A stretch of 13,101 nt of DNA, from assembly GCA_018262455.1 (NCBI GenBank), contig JAGSPR010000161.1, positions 1 through 13,101 of the forward strand. The letters run 5' to 3'. The notes beneath the pieces are model-generated. The model did not search any database and was not told the DNA's origin. It saw only the letters and a program-made list of their open reading frames with translations. Positions 1-6,007 of this stretch are shown here, piece after piece (the stretch's first letter is position 1; every line of letters starts with the position of its first letter). The stretch comes from Deltaproteobacteria bacterium. Its GTDB lineage: Bacteria > Myxococcota > Polyangia > Haliangiales > Haliangiaceae. The translations under genes were made by a program, and so were the position numbers.

Positions 1-187
1 CGTTGATCGCGGCGACGAGGCGATCGTTCGCTGGCTCGAAGCTGCAGTTGCCGGTCCCGTCGGCGGCGTAGAACGTCGCCTCGCCCGTGGACCAGCCGAG
101 GGGAGGCAGACACGACGGCGCTCGGGGCTGGTCGTCGGTCGATCGGCTACACGCAGCGACCAAGGCGAGGGCGGCAACCAGGCGCAC
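1..187 (-). CDS. Expansin-like (EXLX1-type) lipoprotein, 5' part only
   Basis: Only the N-terminal 62 residues are in the window; the gene runs off the left edge. The reading starts MRLVAALALVAAC, a short hydrophobic signal with a V-A-A-C lipobox, so export and lipid anchoring are likely. After a short polar linker comes GWSTGEATFYAADGTG, then NCSFEPANDRLVAAIN. This matches the start of the six-stranded double-psi beta-barrel domain of bacterial expansins, where a G-x-A-T-x-Y stretch, a Cys in N-C-S-F and an A-x-N stretch recur. Known family members loosen cell-wall polysaccharides without hydrolysis; the catalytic-like Asp and the carbohydrate-binding domain would lie outside the window. GTG at 187 was chosen as start. 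An in-frame TTG at 223 would give a longer signal peptide with an RRGR n-region. Neither start has a good ribosome site. RlpA-like or Barwin-like proteins are the alternatives. Confidence 0.72.
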   Translation of the reverse strand, partial: MRLVAALALVAACSRSTDDQPRAPSCLPPLGWSTGEATFYAADGTGNCSFEPANDRLVAAIN

Positions 188-326
188 GATCGCCAGGATC
201 GTCGGCGGCCGTCCCCGGCGCAAGCTGGCCCGGCGTCGCGAACTCCCTTTTGCGCACGATCGCGATGGCCTCCGCGCAGGCCGTTCAGCCACTCCGCGGC
301 CTCGATTCGCGAGGTATCATCGATCC

Positions 327-584
327 ATGAGACGGCTCGTGGTCGCGTTCGCGCTGACACAGCTCGCCGGCTGCGTGACCGGGGCCTCGATCGTGCGGCC
401 CAACCGGGTCTCGCTGCCGGTCCTGATCGGTGCCGCCGCCGCCGACTTCGTCGTGACGAGCCTCGCCGCATCGGCGATCGAGGACTACTCGACCGGCGGC
501 TCGCTCGCGACCGGCGCAGCAGTGATGGCAGCCGATGTTGCCGTGGGCTGCCTCCTCGGCGGATGCTCGTCGCTTCGCCCGTGA
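327..584 (+). CDS. Small putative lipoprotein, 85 aa, unknown function
   Basis: The function is not recognised. The protein starts MRRLVVAFALTQLAGC, a positively charged and hydrophobic signal with lipobox L-A-G-C (Cys16). The rest is mostly small hydrophobic residues in two stretches, about 30-50 and 62-80, separated by the polar IEDYSTGG. It could be a lipid-anchored protein with one or two membrane hairpins, and it resembles short glycine/alanine-rich membrane peptides. The ATG at 327 is preceded by GAGGT 11 nt upstream. The same frame is open further upstream to 87, but that part is Arg-rich and lacks a signal, so the internal ATG is preferred. The next gene starts 7 nt after its stop, suggesting co-transcription. 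Confidence 0.6.
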   Translation: MRRLVVAFALTQLAGCVTGASIVRPNRVSLPVLIGAAAADFVVTSLAASAIEDYSTGGSLATGAAVMAADVAVGCLLGGCSSLRP

Positions 585-591
585 GCCAACC

Positions 592-840
592 ATGATCAAC
601 GACCCGCGCATGACGACCCGCGGTCGGACCTGGGCCATCGTGTTTGGGCTCGTCATCGTGCTCGCGTTGCCCAAGCACGTCGAGTGCGGACAGCCCGGCA
701 GCACCGAGTGCGCGCACCGGGGTTCGTTTCGTCGCACCTGCACGAGCTACGAGGTCGAGCCGTTCGGGTTCTACCTGATCGAGCTCGCGGTCCGGACCGA
801 TGTCGGCTTCGCGTACTCGTCCGGCGAAGACTGCCGCTGA
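592..840 (+). CDS. Small exported or membrane-anchored protein with four Cys, 82 aa
   Basis: The function is not recognised. The N-terminus is MINDPRMTTRGRTWAIVF followed by a hydrophobic stretch (about residues 13-27), which could be a signal peptide or signal anchor. The mature part carries cysteines at 32, 40, 50 and 81, enough for two disulfides in an exported domain. No family motif is evident. An in-frame ATG at 610 would give a tighter n-region (MTTRGR) and is an equally good start. Neither has a clear Shine-Dalgarno sequence, which fits coupling to the gene ending at 584. The stop is TGA at 838-840, and the minus-strand gene ends 8 nt further on. Confidence 0.5.
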   Translation: MINDPRMTTRGRTWAIVFGLVIVLALPKHVECGQPGSTECAHRGSFRRTCTSYEVEPFGFYLIELAVRTDVGFAYSSGEDCR

Positions 841-848
841 GCGGTGCG

Positions 849-1418
849 CTACGGCAGGGCCGGTGAGGCGGGCGGTGGGTCCGCACCTGGTTCGGGCGTG
901 GTGGCCGGCTCGCTCGACACCGGGACGCCGTGGTCCTCGAGCAGCCGGCGCGCCACGGACGTCTGATCGGGATCGAGGATCGCGAATGCCTGCGTGAGGG
1001 CCTCGCGATTGTTCGACGTGCGCTCGTCCTGGAGCTGCTGAGGATTCCGGATCAGGTCGCGCGCTCCCGGGGGCGGCGGCGGCACCATCCGCCCCTTCGC
1101 GCTGCCGCCCATGCCGCTCTGGTGACGTCGAGGACCTCTCGGTGCCGCAGGATGCTCGCCGTCGCGCACCTCACCATCGATCCGATCGTTGCGAACGACG
1201 AGCGCCGCATCGATCGCGCGGAGCTGGTCGAGCTGGTCATCGCGCAGGTGGAGCGTCGTCGCCTCGTCGACGAGGATCCCGATCACGGTGCCAGAGGAGG
1301 GCGGGAGCGCGGGCCCGCTGGTGACATGCGCCGGAGCGGTGCTCGTGCTCGAGTGGCAGGCCGCGACCGCGCACACGACACAGACGGCGAGGGTCACCGC
1401 CAAGCGATCGACGATCAT
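849..1418 (-). CDS. Putative Spy/CpxP-like periplasmic lipoprotein, 189 aa
   Basis: The start at 1418 gives MIVDRLAVTLAVCVVCAVAAC, a signal with lipobox V-A-A-C (Cys21). AAGG lies about 9 nt upstream in the mRNA. The frame is open to 1487, but the extra residues have no signal character. The mature protein has two helical, charge-rich segments: about 57-85, with LRDDQLDQLRAID, and about 138-164, with REALTQAFAILDPDQ. They are separated by a Pro/Gly/Arg/His-rich linker with a run of five prolines. Repeated helix segments containing L-x-x-x-Q resemble the LTxxQ helices of periplasmic Spy/CpxP stress chaperones and metal-sensor partners. That match is only by pattern, so the function is tentative. 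The C-terminus (about 165-189) is a Pro/Ala-rich tail. Confidence 0.6.
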   Translation of the reverse strand: MIVDRLAVTLAVCVVCAVAACHSSTSTAPAHVTSGPALPPSSGTVIGILVDEATTLHLRDDQLDQLRAIDAALVVRNDRIDGEVRDGEHPAAPRGPRRHQSGMGGSAKGRMVPPPPPGARDLIRNPQQLQDERTSNNREALTQAFAILDPDQTSVARRLLEDHGVPVSSEPATTPEPGADPPPASPALP

Positions 1419-1506
1419 CCGGGGGACCTTACCAGCGAACACGACGATTGCCCCGAGCGGGCCTCGCGAGCCTTCCCGACGGATCACTTAGGGCGGCGCG
1501 CGGTGA

Positions 1507-1527
1507 CGAAGCGACCGGTTCGCTTCG
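1507..1527 (-). terminator. Possible terminator hairpin behind the greA-like remnant
   Basis: CGAAGCGA at 1507-1514 and TCGCTTCG at 1520-1527 form a perfect 8-bp stem with a 5-nt loop. On the minus strand the hairpin begins 6 nt after the stop codon of the GreA/GreB-like remnant, the right place for a factor-independent terminator. There is no T-tract after it, so it may instead be a processing or stability hairpin. It also lies between the remnant and the Spy-like gene and could insulate them. Confidence 0.35.
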
Positions 1528-1533
1528 CGCTCC

Positions 1534-1645
1534 TCATTCGTAGGCGATCGCGATGACCTCGACGTCGCCGCGCGGCAGCGTGACGCTGTCACCGACCCTG
1601 GGCGTCCTGCAGGGCCTGCGCGATCGGGGTCGGCCTCTCGAAGAC
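1534..1645 (-). pseudogene. Remnant of a GreA/GreB-family elongation factor, C-terminal end
   Basis: Read on the minus strand, the last 20 codons give VGDSVTLPRGDVEVIAIAYE and a TGA stop at 1534-1536. This fits the conserved C-terminal end of GreA/GreB, where GD-x-V, a P-x-G turn and a final I-x-Y recur. Immediately upstream, in a frame shifted by one base, the sequence reads TPIAQALQDAQ, corresponding to the SPxxxAL segment that normally precedes GD. So the C-terminal domain is recognisable but broken by a one-base frameshift. It is cut off at 1645, where the 24-bp repeat begins. The coiled-coil half of the protein, which reaches into the RNA polymerase secondary channel, is absent. A divergent Rnk-type protein is the alternative. 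Confidence 0.6.
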
Positions 1646-1917
1646 AGGACGCTCTACACTCTCACCACTTTGTCCCCGGACCGCCACTGCAAGTTCTCGA
1701 CAACAATCAGACTTCGCTCAGGACGCTCTACACTCTCACCACTCTCGCGAGGCCTAAGACCAGACCAACACGTGGCCGACCCATCGCGCGCGTCAGAGCC
1801 GAGGCCTTCCTCTGAGAGAGTGGTGAGAGTGTAGAGCGTCCTCTGCGGAAGGTTGGCAGTTTCATGAGGTTGCATCCGAAGCGCTCGGACCAGAGTGGTG
1901 AGAGTGTAGAGCGTCCT
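1646..1917. repeat. Nested inverted-repeat element with four identical 24-bp copies
   Basis: A 24-bp sequence that begins AGGACGCTCTAC and ends TCTCACCACT occurs four times without mismatch. Copies at 1646-1669 and 1720-1743 are in plus orientation; copies at 1819-1842 and 1894-1917 are inverted. The outer and inner pairs share nearly the same centre (about 1781), making a 272-bp near-palindrome. Spacers inside the arms are 50 and 51 nt and weakly alike (both carry TGCAA 17-18 nt in). The inner copies share three more bases (CTC), and AGGCCT recurs at 1750 and 1802. The ends behave like 24-bp terminal inverted repeats, as in a MITE, but no target duplication is visible. In the inverted orientation the repeat reads as three loosely related 7-mers (AGTGGTG, AGAGTGT, AGAGCGT), so protein-binding sites are another possibility. 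No credible protein is encoded inside. Confidence 0.9.
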
Positions 1918-2797
1918 AGGGAAACGAGAGGTCCGCGACGTAGCGCTGCCAGCGGCGCTCGAAGCCCTTCATGTCGCGTTCACCGAGGGCGTTGACCAGC
2001 GTCGCGTAGCCGGTGGGATCGTGGTCGCGCGCGGCCCGAAAGGCCCGGTAGAAGTCACGCAGCAGGCCGTGCTCCTGGAGGTAGTAGAGGAGGTAGCGGG
2101 ACTGCGCGTAATTCGTGCCGGTGTCGTCGCCGTAGAACGCCGTGCTGGTGAGCGCCGTGAGCGCGCGGAAGCTCTGCAAGCGACCGCTGGTGACGGTCTG
2201 CTGGAGCCCACCGAGCCGCCAGTTCGTGAGGCCCACGATGTGGCCGGTGCGCTCGGCGCTCTGCTCGAACAACGAGCCGAGGCCCTCGTTGAGCCAGGCC
2301 GGTGCAGCGGGGAAGTCGGCCTCGACGTAGGGGTGCACGATCTCGTGGACGAGCGTGCCTCCGCCGGTGGCGATGTTCATGAACAACGCGGCCTGGCTCG
2401 GGGAGTAGAAGCCGTAGGGTGTCGTCGGCGACTCGCCGGTCAACGTCTTGACGCCGCGCTCGTAGCTGGCCGCCGTGGTGAACAGATAGATGTCGAGGAT
2501 CTTGGACGGGCGCCTGGAGAAGAAGTCCTGCTCGAGCAGGTCAGCGGCCCACCGCACGGTCATCGAGCTGCGCTCGAGTGCGCCGGGCGAGCCATCCCCG
2601 ATCACCACGAATGGATCTTCGATCCGGATGCGGAGGTCGGAGAGCCGTTTCGCGTCGAGCCGCGCCCGCAGCATGGCGATGTGCTCGGCGTACTCGGGCT
2701 TCGAGAACGAGCCCTGGCGCGCGGAGGGATCGGAGTGGGCGGCGGGCGAACAGCTGGCGAGCCCGGCGAGCACGGCGACAACGAGTGACCTCCCCAT
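1916..2797 (-). CDS. Lipoprotein zinc metallopeptidase, gluzincin MA-like, 293 aa
   Basis: The N-terminus MGRSLVVAVLAGLASC carries a lipobox (Cys16), so the protein is probably lipid-anchored in the envelope. HEIVH at residues 151-155 provides two His zinc ligands and the catalytic Glu. WLNEGL at 168-173 supplies the third ligand (Glu171). This HExxH plus NEGxx arrangement is typical of peptidase-MA-like gluzincins. The preceding YGFYSPSQAALFMN strand fits the edge strand of that fold, and the C-terminal half is helical (YAQSRYLLYYLQEHG). Substrate is unknown. The stop TAG (1916-1918) shares two bases with the outer 24-bp repeat. The start has no clear ribosome site. The patatin-like gene lies 54 nt upstream on the same strand and may be co-transcribed. 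Confidence 0.85.
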   Translation of the reverse strand: MGRSLVVAVLAGLASCSPAAHSDPSARQGSFSKPEYAEHIAMLRARLDAKRLSDLRIRIEDPFVVIGDGSPGALERSSMTVRWAADLLEQDFFSRRPSKILDIYLFTTAASYERGVKTLTGESPTTPYGFYSPSQAALFMNIATGGGTLVHEIVHPYVEADFPAAPAWLNEGLGSLFEQSAERTGHIVGLTNWRLGGLQQTVTSGRLQSFRALTALTSTAFYGDDTGTNYAQSRYLLYYLQEHGLLRDFYRAFRAARDHDPTGYATLVNALGERDMKGFERRWQRYVADLSFP

Positions 2798-2851
2798 GCC
2801 GAACCAGACTACCGAACGTCGGCGAGGTTGCAGGTAAGGGTTACGTCAGGG

Positions 2852-3598
2852 TCACGATCGGACGACCCCGTCGTCGATCCGCCGATCGAGGGCGCGCTCG
2901 GTCGCGGTACGGGCCTCCACGAGCGCGCGGCGGCCGGCCTCGAGCCGGAACGGGCCCGAGCGCGGGAGTCCGTCGAGCACGAGCGAGACGAGGTCGGCGC
3001 GCCGCGGCAGGCGCAGCACCGGCGAGCTGGCCCGTCGCCATGGTGACCGCGAGCTGATGTGGTGAAACAGCAGCCGCCCCGCTGGCACGCCGGCGAGGCC
3101 CGGTCGATCGAGGATGCCGCCATCCCAGTACGGGCGACGGCCGATCCACACCGGGTGGAACATGCCGGGCACGGCGCAGGACGCGCGGATCGCGGTCGCG
3201 AGGTCGCCTCGCTCGATGACCTCGGTGCGGCGGCCGAGGATGTCAAACGCGCTGATCCGGACCGGCACGCGGCAGGCCGCGAACGAGCTCACCGGCAGCA
3301 TCCGGCGGAGCAGCGCATCGAACCTGCGGCCCGCGAGCACGCCCGCACCCGGCGCCGGATCCCAGAAGTCGGCGCGCTCGAGCCGGCCGAGCACCTCCGC
3401 GAGCTCGTCGGGCGGCAGGCCCGCGCCCCACGCACCCGCGACCAGCGCGCCCGCGCTCGAGCCCGCGACGTGTGCCGGCGCGAGCCCGCGTGCGGTCAGC
3501 GCCGACAGCATGCCGGTGTGCGCGAAGAACGCGAAGAACCCGCTCGACATCGCGAGCCCAAACGGCTCGCGCGCCAGCCAGTCAGCGAGCGTGGTCAT
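2852..3598 (-). CDS. Patatin-like phospholipase family protein, 248 aa
   Basis: The chosen start (ATG 3598) gives MTTLADWLAREPFGLAMSSG. The frame stays open to 3634, but the extra residues look non-native. The patatin Ser-Asp dyad is visible: G-S-S-A-G with Ser48 as nucleophile and D-G-G with Asp159. Downstream of the first strand the sequence is SSGFFAFFAHTGML, which occupies the oxyanion-hole position. There the usual G-G-G-x-x-G is replaced by S-S-G-F-F. The family hydrolyses acyl chains from lipids; no signal peptide is seen, so the protein may be cytoplasmic or membrane-associated. The C-terminus is Arg-rich. It is divergent from the transporter gene, with 87 nt between start codons. Confidence 0.82.
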   Translation of the reverse strand: MTTLADWLAREPFGLAMSSGFFAFFAHTGMLSALTARGLAPAHVAGSSAGALVAGAWGAGLPPDELAEVLGRLERADFWDPAPGAGVLAGRRFDALLRRMLPVSSFAACRVPVRISAFDILGRRTEVIERGDLATAIRASCAVPGMFHPVWIGRRPYWDGGILDRPGLAGVPAGRLLFHHISSRSPWRRASSPVLRLPRRADLVSLVLDGLPRSGPFRLEAGRRALVEARTATERALDRRIDDGVVRS

Positions 3599-3685
3599 CG
3601 CGCCATCGTACGCTGGCGGCCACGGCAACCGCACGCGGCGCGCTCGGTGATTGGCCGCGGGCGCGGCGTGGTATCACCGGGCGGC

Positions 3686-5362
3686 ATGACCACGCAGGGG
3701 CCCGATCCGGATCGATCCAAGCCGGTCCGCGCGGAGCAAGGATCGACTTCACACCGCGGAGAGGGTCCCCCGCCACCCGCGAAGATGCCGAGCCAGATCC
3801 CGTTCATCATCGGGAACGAAGGGTGCGAGCGCTTCAGCTTTTACGGGATGCGCAACATCCTGACGAAGTTCTTCATCTCGACGTTGCTGCTCAAGTACGT
3901 CCCCGACGAGGAGGCGCGCAAGCTCGCGGCGAAGGACGTGTTCCACACGTTCGTGATGGGCGTCTACTTCTTCCCGCTGCTCGGGGGCTGGCTCGCCGAC
4001 CGGTTCTTCGGCAAGTACAACACGATCCTGTGGTTCAGCCTGATCTACTGCGCCGGTCAGGGCTGCCTCGCGCTGTTCGTCGACGATCGGGATGGGTTCT
4101 ACGCCGGGCTGTTCCTGATCGCGCTCGGATCGGGCGGCATCAAGCCGCTGGTCGCCTCGTTCGTCGGGGATCAGTTCGACCACCGGACCAAGCACCTCGC
4201 GAAGGTCGTGTTCGACGCGTTCTACTGGAGCATCAACTTCGGCTCGTTCTTCGCGTCGCTGCTGATGCCGATCTTCCTCCGCGAGTACGGCCCGCGGGTC
4301 GCGTTCGGCATCCCCGGCGTGCTGATGCTGGTCGCCACGATCGTGTTCTTCATCGGCCGCGGCCGCTACACCATCGTGCCGCCGTCGCCGCCGAACCCGC
4401 ACTCGTTCCTGCGCGTCTCGTTCACCGCCCTGCGGACGCGGGGTCCGACAGGCCAGCGCCCCGGGATGATCGTCGCGATCGCGGGCGCCATGCTCGCCGC
4501 GGCTTCCTTCGCGCTGTTCTTGATGCTCGATCCGGTACCGGTGCTGTGCATCGTGCTCGTCGTGGTGATCGCGATGTTCGGCATCGGCGTGTCGCTGCAA
4601 CTCGAGCACGCGCGCGGCAAGCATCCCGATGCCGCGGTCGACGGGGTGCGCGCGGTGCTGCGGATCCTGATCGTGTTCGCGCTGATCACCCCGTTCTGGT
4701 CGCTGTTCGATCAGAAGGCCTCGACGTGGGTGCTGCAGGGCGACCAGATGGCGCAACCGTCGTGGTTCGAGTCATCGCAGATGCAGCTCGTGAACCCCGC
4801 GCTCGTGATGATCCTGATCCCGCTCAACAACCTCGTGATCTTTCCGTGGCTGCGCCGGCGCGGCTACCCGCTCACCGCGCTCGGCAAGATGACCGTCGGG
4901 ATGGCGCTGGCCGGCGCGGCCTGGATCGTCGCCGCGATCCTCCAGCTCGTGATCGACAGCGGCGCCGAGGTCTGGATCTACTGGCAGGTCATCCCGTACA
5001 TCCTGCTGACGCTCGCCGAGGTCCTGGTCTCCGCGACCGGACTCGAGTTCGCCTATAGCCAGGCACCGCTCGCGATGAAGGGCGTCATCATGAGCTTCTT
5101 CAACCTCACCGTGACGGTCGGCGGGCTGTGGGTGCTACTCGCCAACGCGAGCGTCAAGAACGAAGCCGTGACCGACGCGATCGCCGACACCGGCATCGGC
5201 GTCACCGCGTTCCTGATGCTGTTCTTCGCGGTGTTCGCGTTCGTCGCCGCGTTCGCGTTTCGCGCCTACGCCAAGCGCTACAAGCCGGTCGACAACTACC
5301 ATGACAGCTCACCCGCGCCGGCGGGCCCCGCCATCCCCAAGGCCACCGCGCGCGAGCGCTAG
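3686..5362 (+). CDS. POT/PTR2-family proton-coupled oligopeptide transporter, 558 aa
   Basis: Major-facilitator membrane protein with the hallmarks of the proton-dependent oligopeptide transporter family. ExxER is at 45-49 inside NEGCERFSFYG in TM1, where it couples protons. GGWLADRFFGKY (100-111) lies in the TM2-3 loop. GSGGIKPLVASFVGDQF (148-164) and FYWSINFGS (179-187) match the two PTR2 signatures. Later, FWSLFDQ and a TLAEVLVSATGLEFAYSQAP helix carry the conserved TM10 Glu. These features support di- or tripeptide uptake with protons across the inner membrane, but related members move other substrates. The first 34 residues are a polar Pro-rich cytoplasmic extension. The frame is open upstream to 3059, but that part is antisense to the patatin gene; ATG 3686 is the first one after it. 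Confidence 0.93.
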   Translation: MTTQGPDPDRSKPVRAEQGSTSHRGEGPPPPAKMPSQIPFIIGNEGCERFSFYGMRNILTKFFISTLLLKYVPDEEARKLAAKDVFHTFVMGVYFFPLLGGWLADRFFGKYNTILWFSLIYCAGQGCLALFVDDRDGFYAGLFLIALGSGGIKPLVASFVGDQFDHRTKHLAKVVFDAFYWSINFGSFFASLLMPIFLREYGPRVAFGIPGVLMLVATIVFFIGRGRYTIVPPSPPNPHSFLRVSFTALRTRGPTGQRPGMIVAIAGAMLAAASFALFLMLDPVPVLCIVLVVVIAMFGIGVSLQLEHARGKHPDAAVDGVRAVLRILIVFALITPFWSLFDQKASTWVLQGDQMAQPSWFESSQMQLVNPALVMILIPLNNLVIFPWLRRRGYPLTALGKMTVGMALAGAAWIVAAILQLVIDSGAEVWIYWQVIPYILLTLAEVLVSATGLEFAYSQAPLAMKGVIMSFFNLTVTVGGLWVLLANASVKNEAVTDAIADTGIGVTAFLMLFFAVFAFVAAFAFRAYAKRYKPVDNYHDSSPAPAGPAIPKATARER

Positions 5363-5402
5363 AGAAGCGACCACGTGGCGATCTGATAGGTTGCGGTGAT
5401 CC

Positions 5403-6005
5403 ATGACGGCTTCTGAAAGTAGCGCGAACGGGCGGTGTCGGATCGTGCTCACCGGCGGCCCCGGTGGCGGCAAGACCACGGCGGCCGATCTGTTCCGCCG
5501 TGAGATCGGCGAGCGCGTGGTCGTGGTGCCCGAGGCCGCCACGTTGCTGTTCTCCGGGGGCTTTCCGCGGTCCACCGAGCTTCATGCCAAGAAGTCCGCG
5601 CAGTGCGCGATCTACCACGTCCAGAGCAACCTCGAGGACGTGCAGTCGGCGCGGTTTCCGGACCGCGTCCTGCTGTGCGACCGCGGCACCGTCGATGGAG
5701 GCGCGTACTGGCCGGATGGGCCGGATGGCTTCTTCGAGGCCGTGGGCAGCACCGCGGATCGCGAGCGGGCTCGCTATGATGCCGTCATCTTCTTCGAGAC
5801 CGCTGCCGTGGGCGGGATCTCCATCGAGGGCGGCAACCCGATCCGCATCGAGTCGAATGCCCAGGCGCTCGAGCTCGATGGCAAGCTCCGCGCGCTGTGG
5901 GCGGCGCACCCGCGGTTCGTCGTGGTCCCGCACGACCCATCGTTCGTGAAGAAGATCATGTTCGGGCTCGGCGTGCTCGAGAACATCGTCGCGGAGCTGA
6001 CGTAG
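5403..6005 (+). CDS. P-loop NTPase/kinase-like protein (AAA_28-type), 200 aa
   Basis: A compact NTPase with Walker A GGPGGGKT at residues 18-25 (Lys24), after the strand RCRIVLT. VVVPEAATLLFSGGFPR (40-56) and VLLCDRGTVDGGAYWP (89-104) follow; the latter has Asp93 in the Walker B position, as in small-molecule kinase-like folds. IESNAQALELDGKLRALWAAHPR fits the lid and closing helix. The layout resembles the NadR/Ttd14-like AAA_28 family, whose substrates are mostly unknown. No signal peptide or membrane segment is present, so it should be cytosolic. The stop TAG at 6003-6005 is followed after 2 nt by the start of the RNase gene, indicating an operon. It begins 40 nt after the transporter stop, so it may also be co-transcribed with that gene. 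Confidence 0.78.
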   Translation: MTASESSANGRCRIVLTGGPGGGKTTAADLFRREIGERVVVVPEAATLLFSGGFPRSTELHAKKSAQCAIYHVQSNLEDVQSARFPDRVLLCDRGTVDGGAYWPDGPDGFFEAVGSTADRERARYDAVIFFETAAVGGISIEGGNPIRIESNAQALELDGKLRALWAAHPRFVVVPHDPSFVKKIMFGLGVLENIVAELT

Positions 6006-6007
6006 CG

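Noticed and set aside
327..840. Two small genes as a toxin-antitoxin pair
   Set aside because: Both have export signals and neither resembles a known toxin or DNA-binding antitoxin.
1553..1875. Short open frames on both strands through the repeats, with TLYTLTTLS peptides
   Set aside because: They are read from the repeats themselves, have no signal or motif, and cross the broken greA-like remnant.
1646..1917. Four repeats as a CRISPR array
   Set aside because: Two copies are inverted relative to the other two, only four exist, spacers are 50, 75 and 51 nt, and no cas gene is near.
1646..1917. Element as an insertion sequence or integron attC array
   Set aside because: No transposase or integrase is visible, no target duplication was seen, and attC consensus ends are absent. 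A MITE remains possible.
3059..3685. Upstream extension of the peptide transporter by 209 residues
   Set aside because: It overlaps the patatin gene in antisense and is charge-rich; the family starts close to ATG 3686.
3472..5058. Long Arg-rich plus-strand frame overlapping the peptide transporter
   Set aside because: It is a shifted frame of the transporter gene with an unnatural Arg/Ala/Asp composition and no helices; the transporter has full family motifs.
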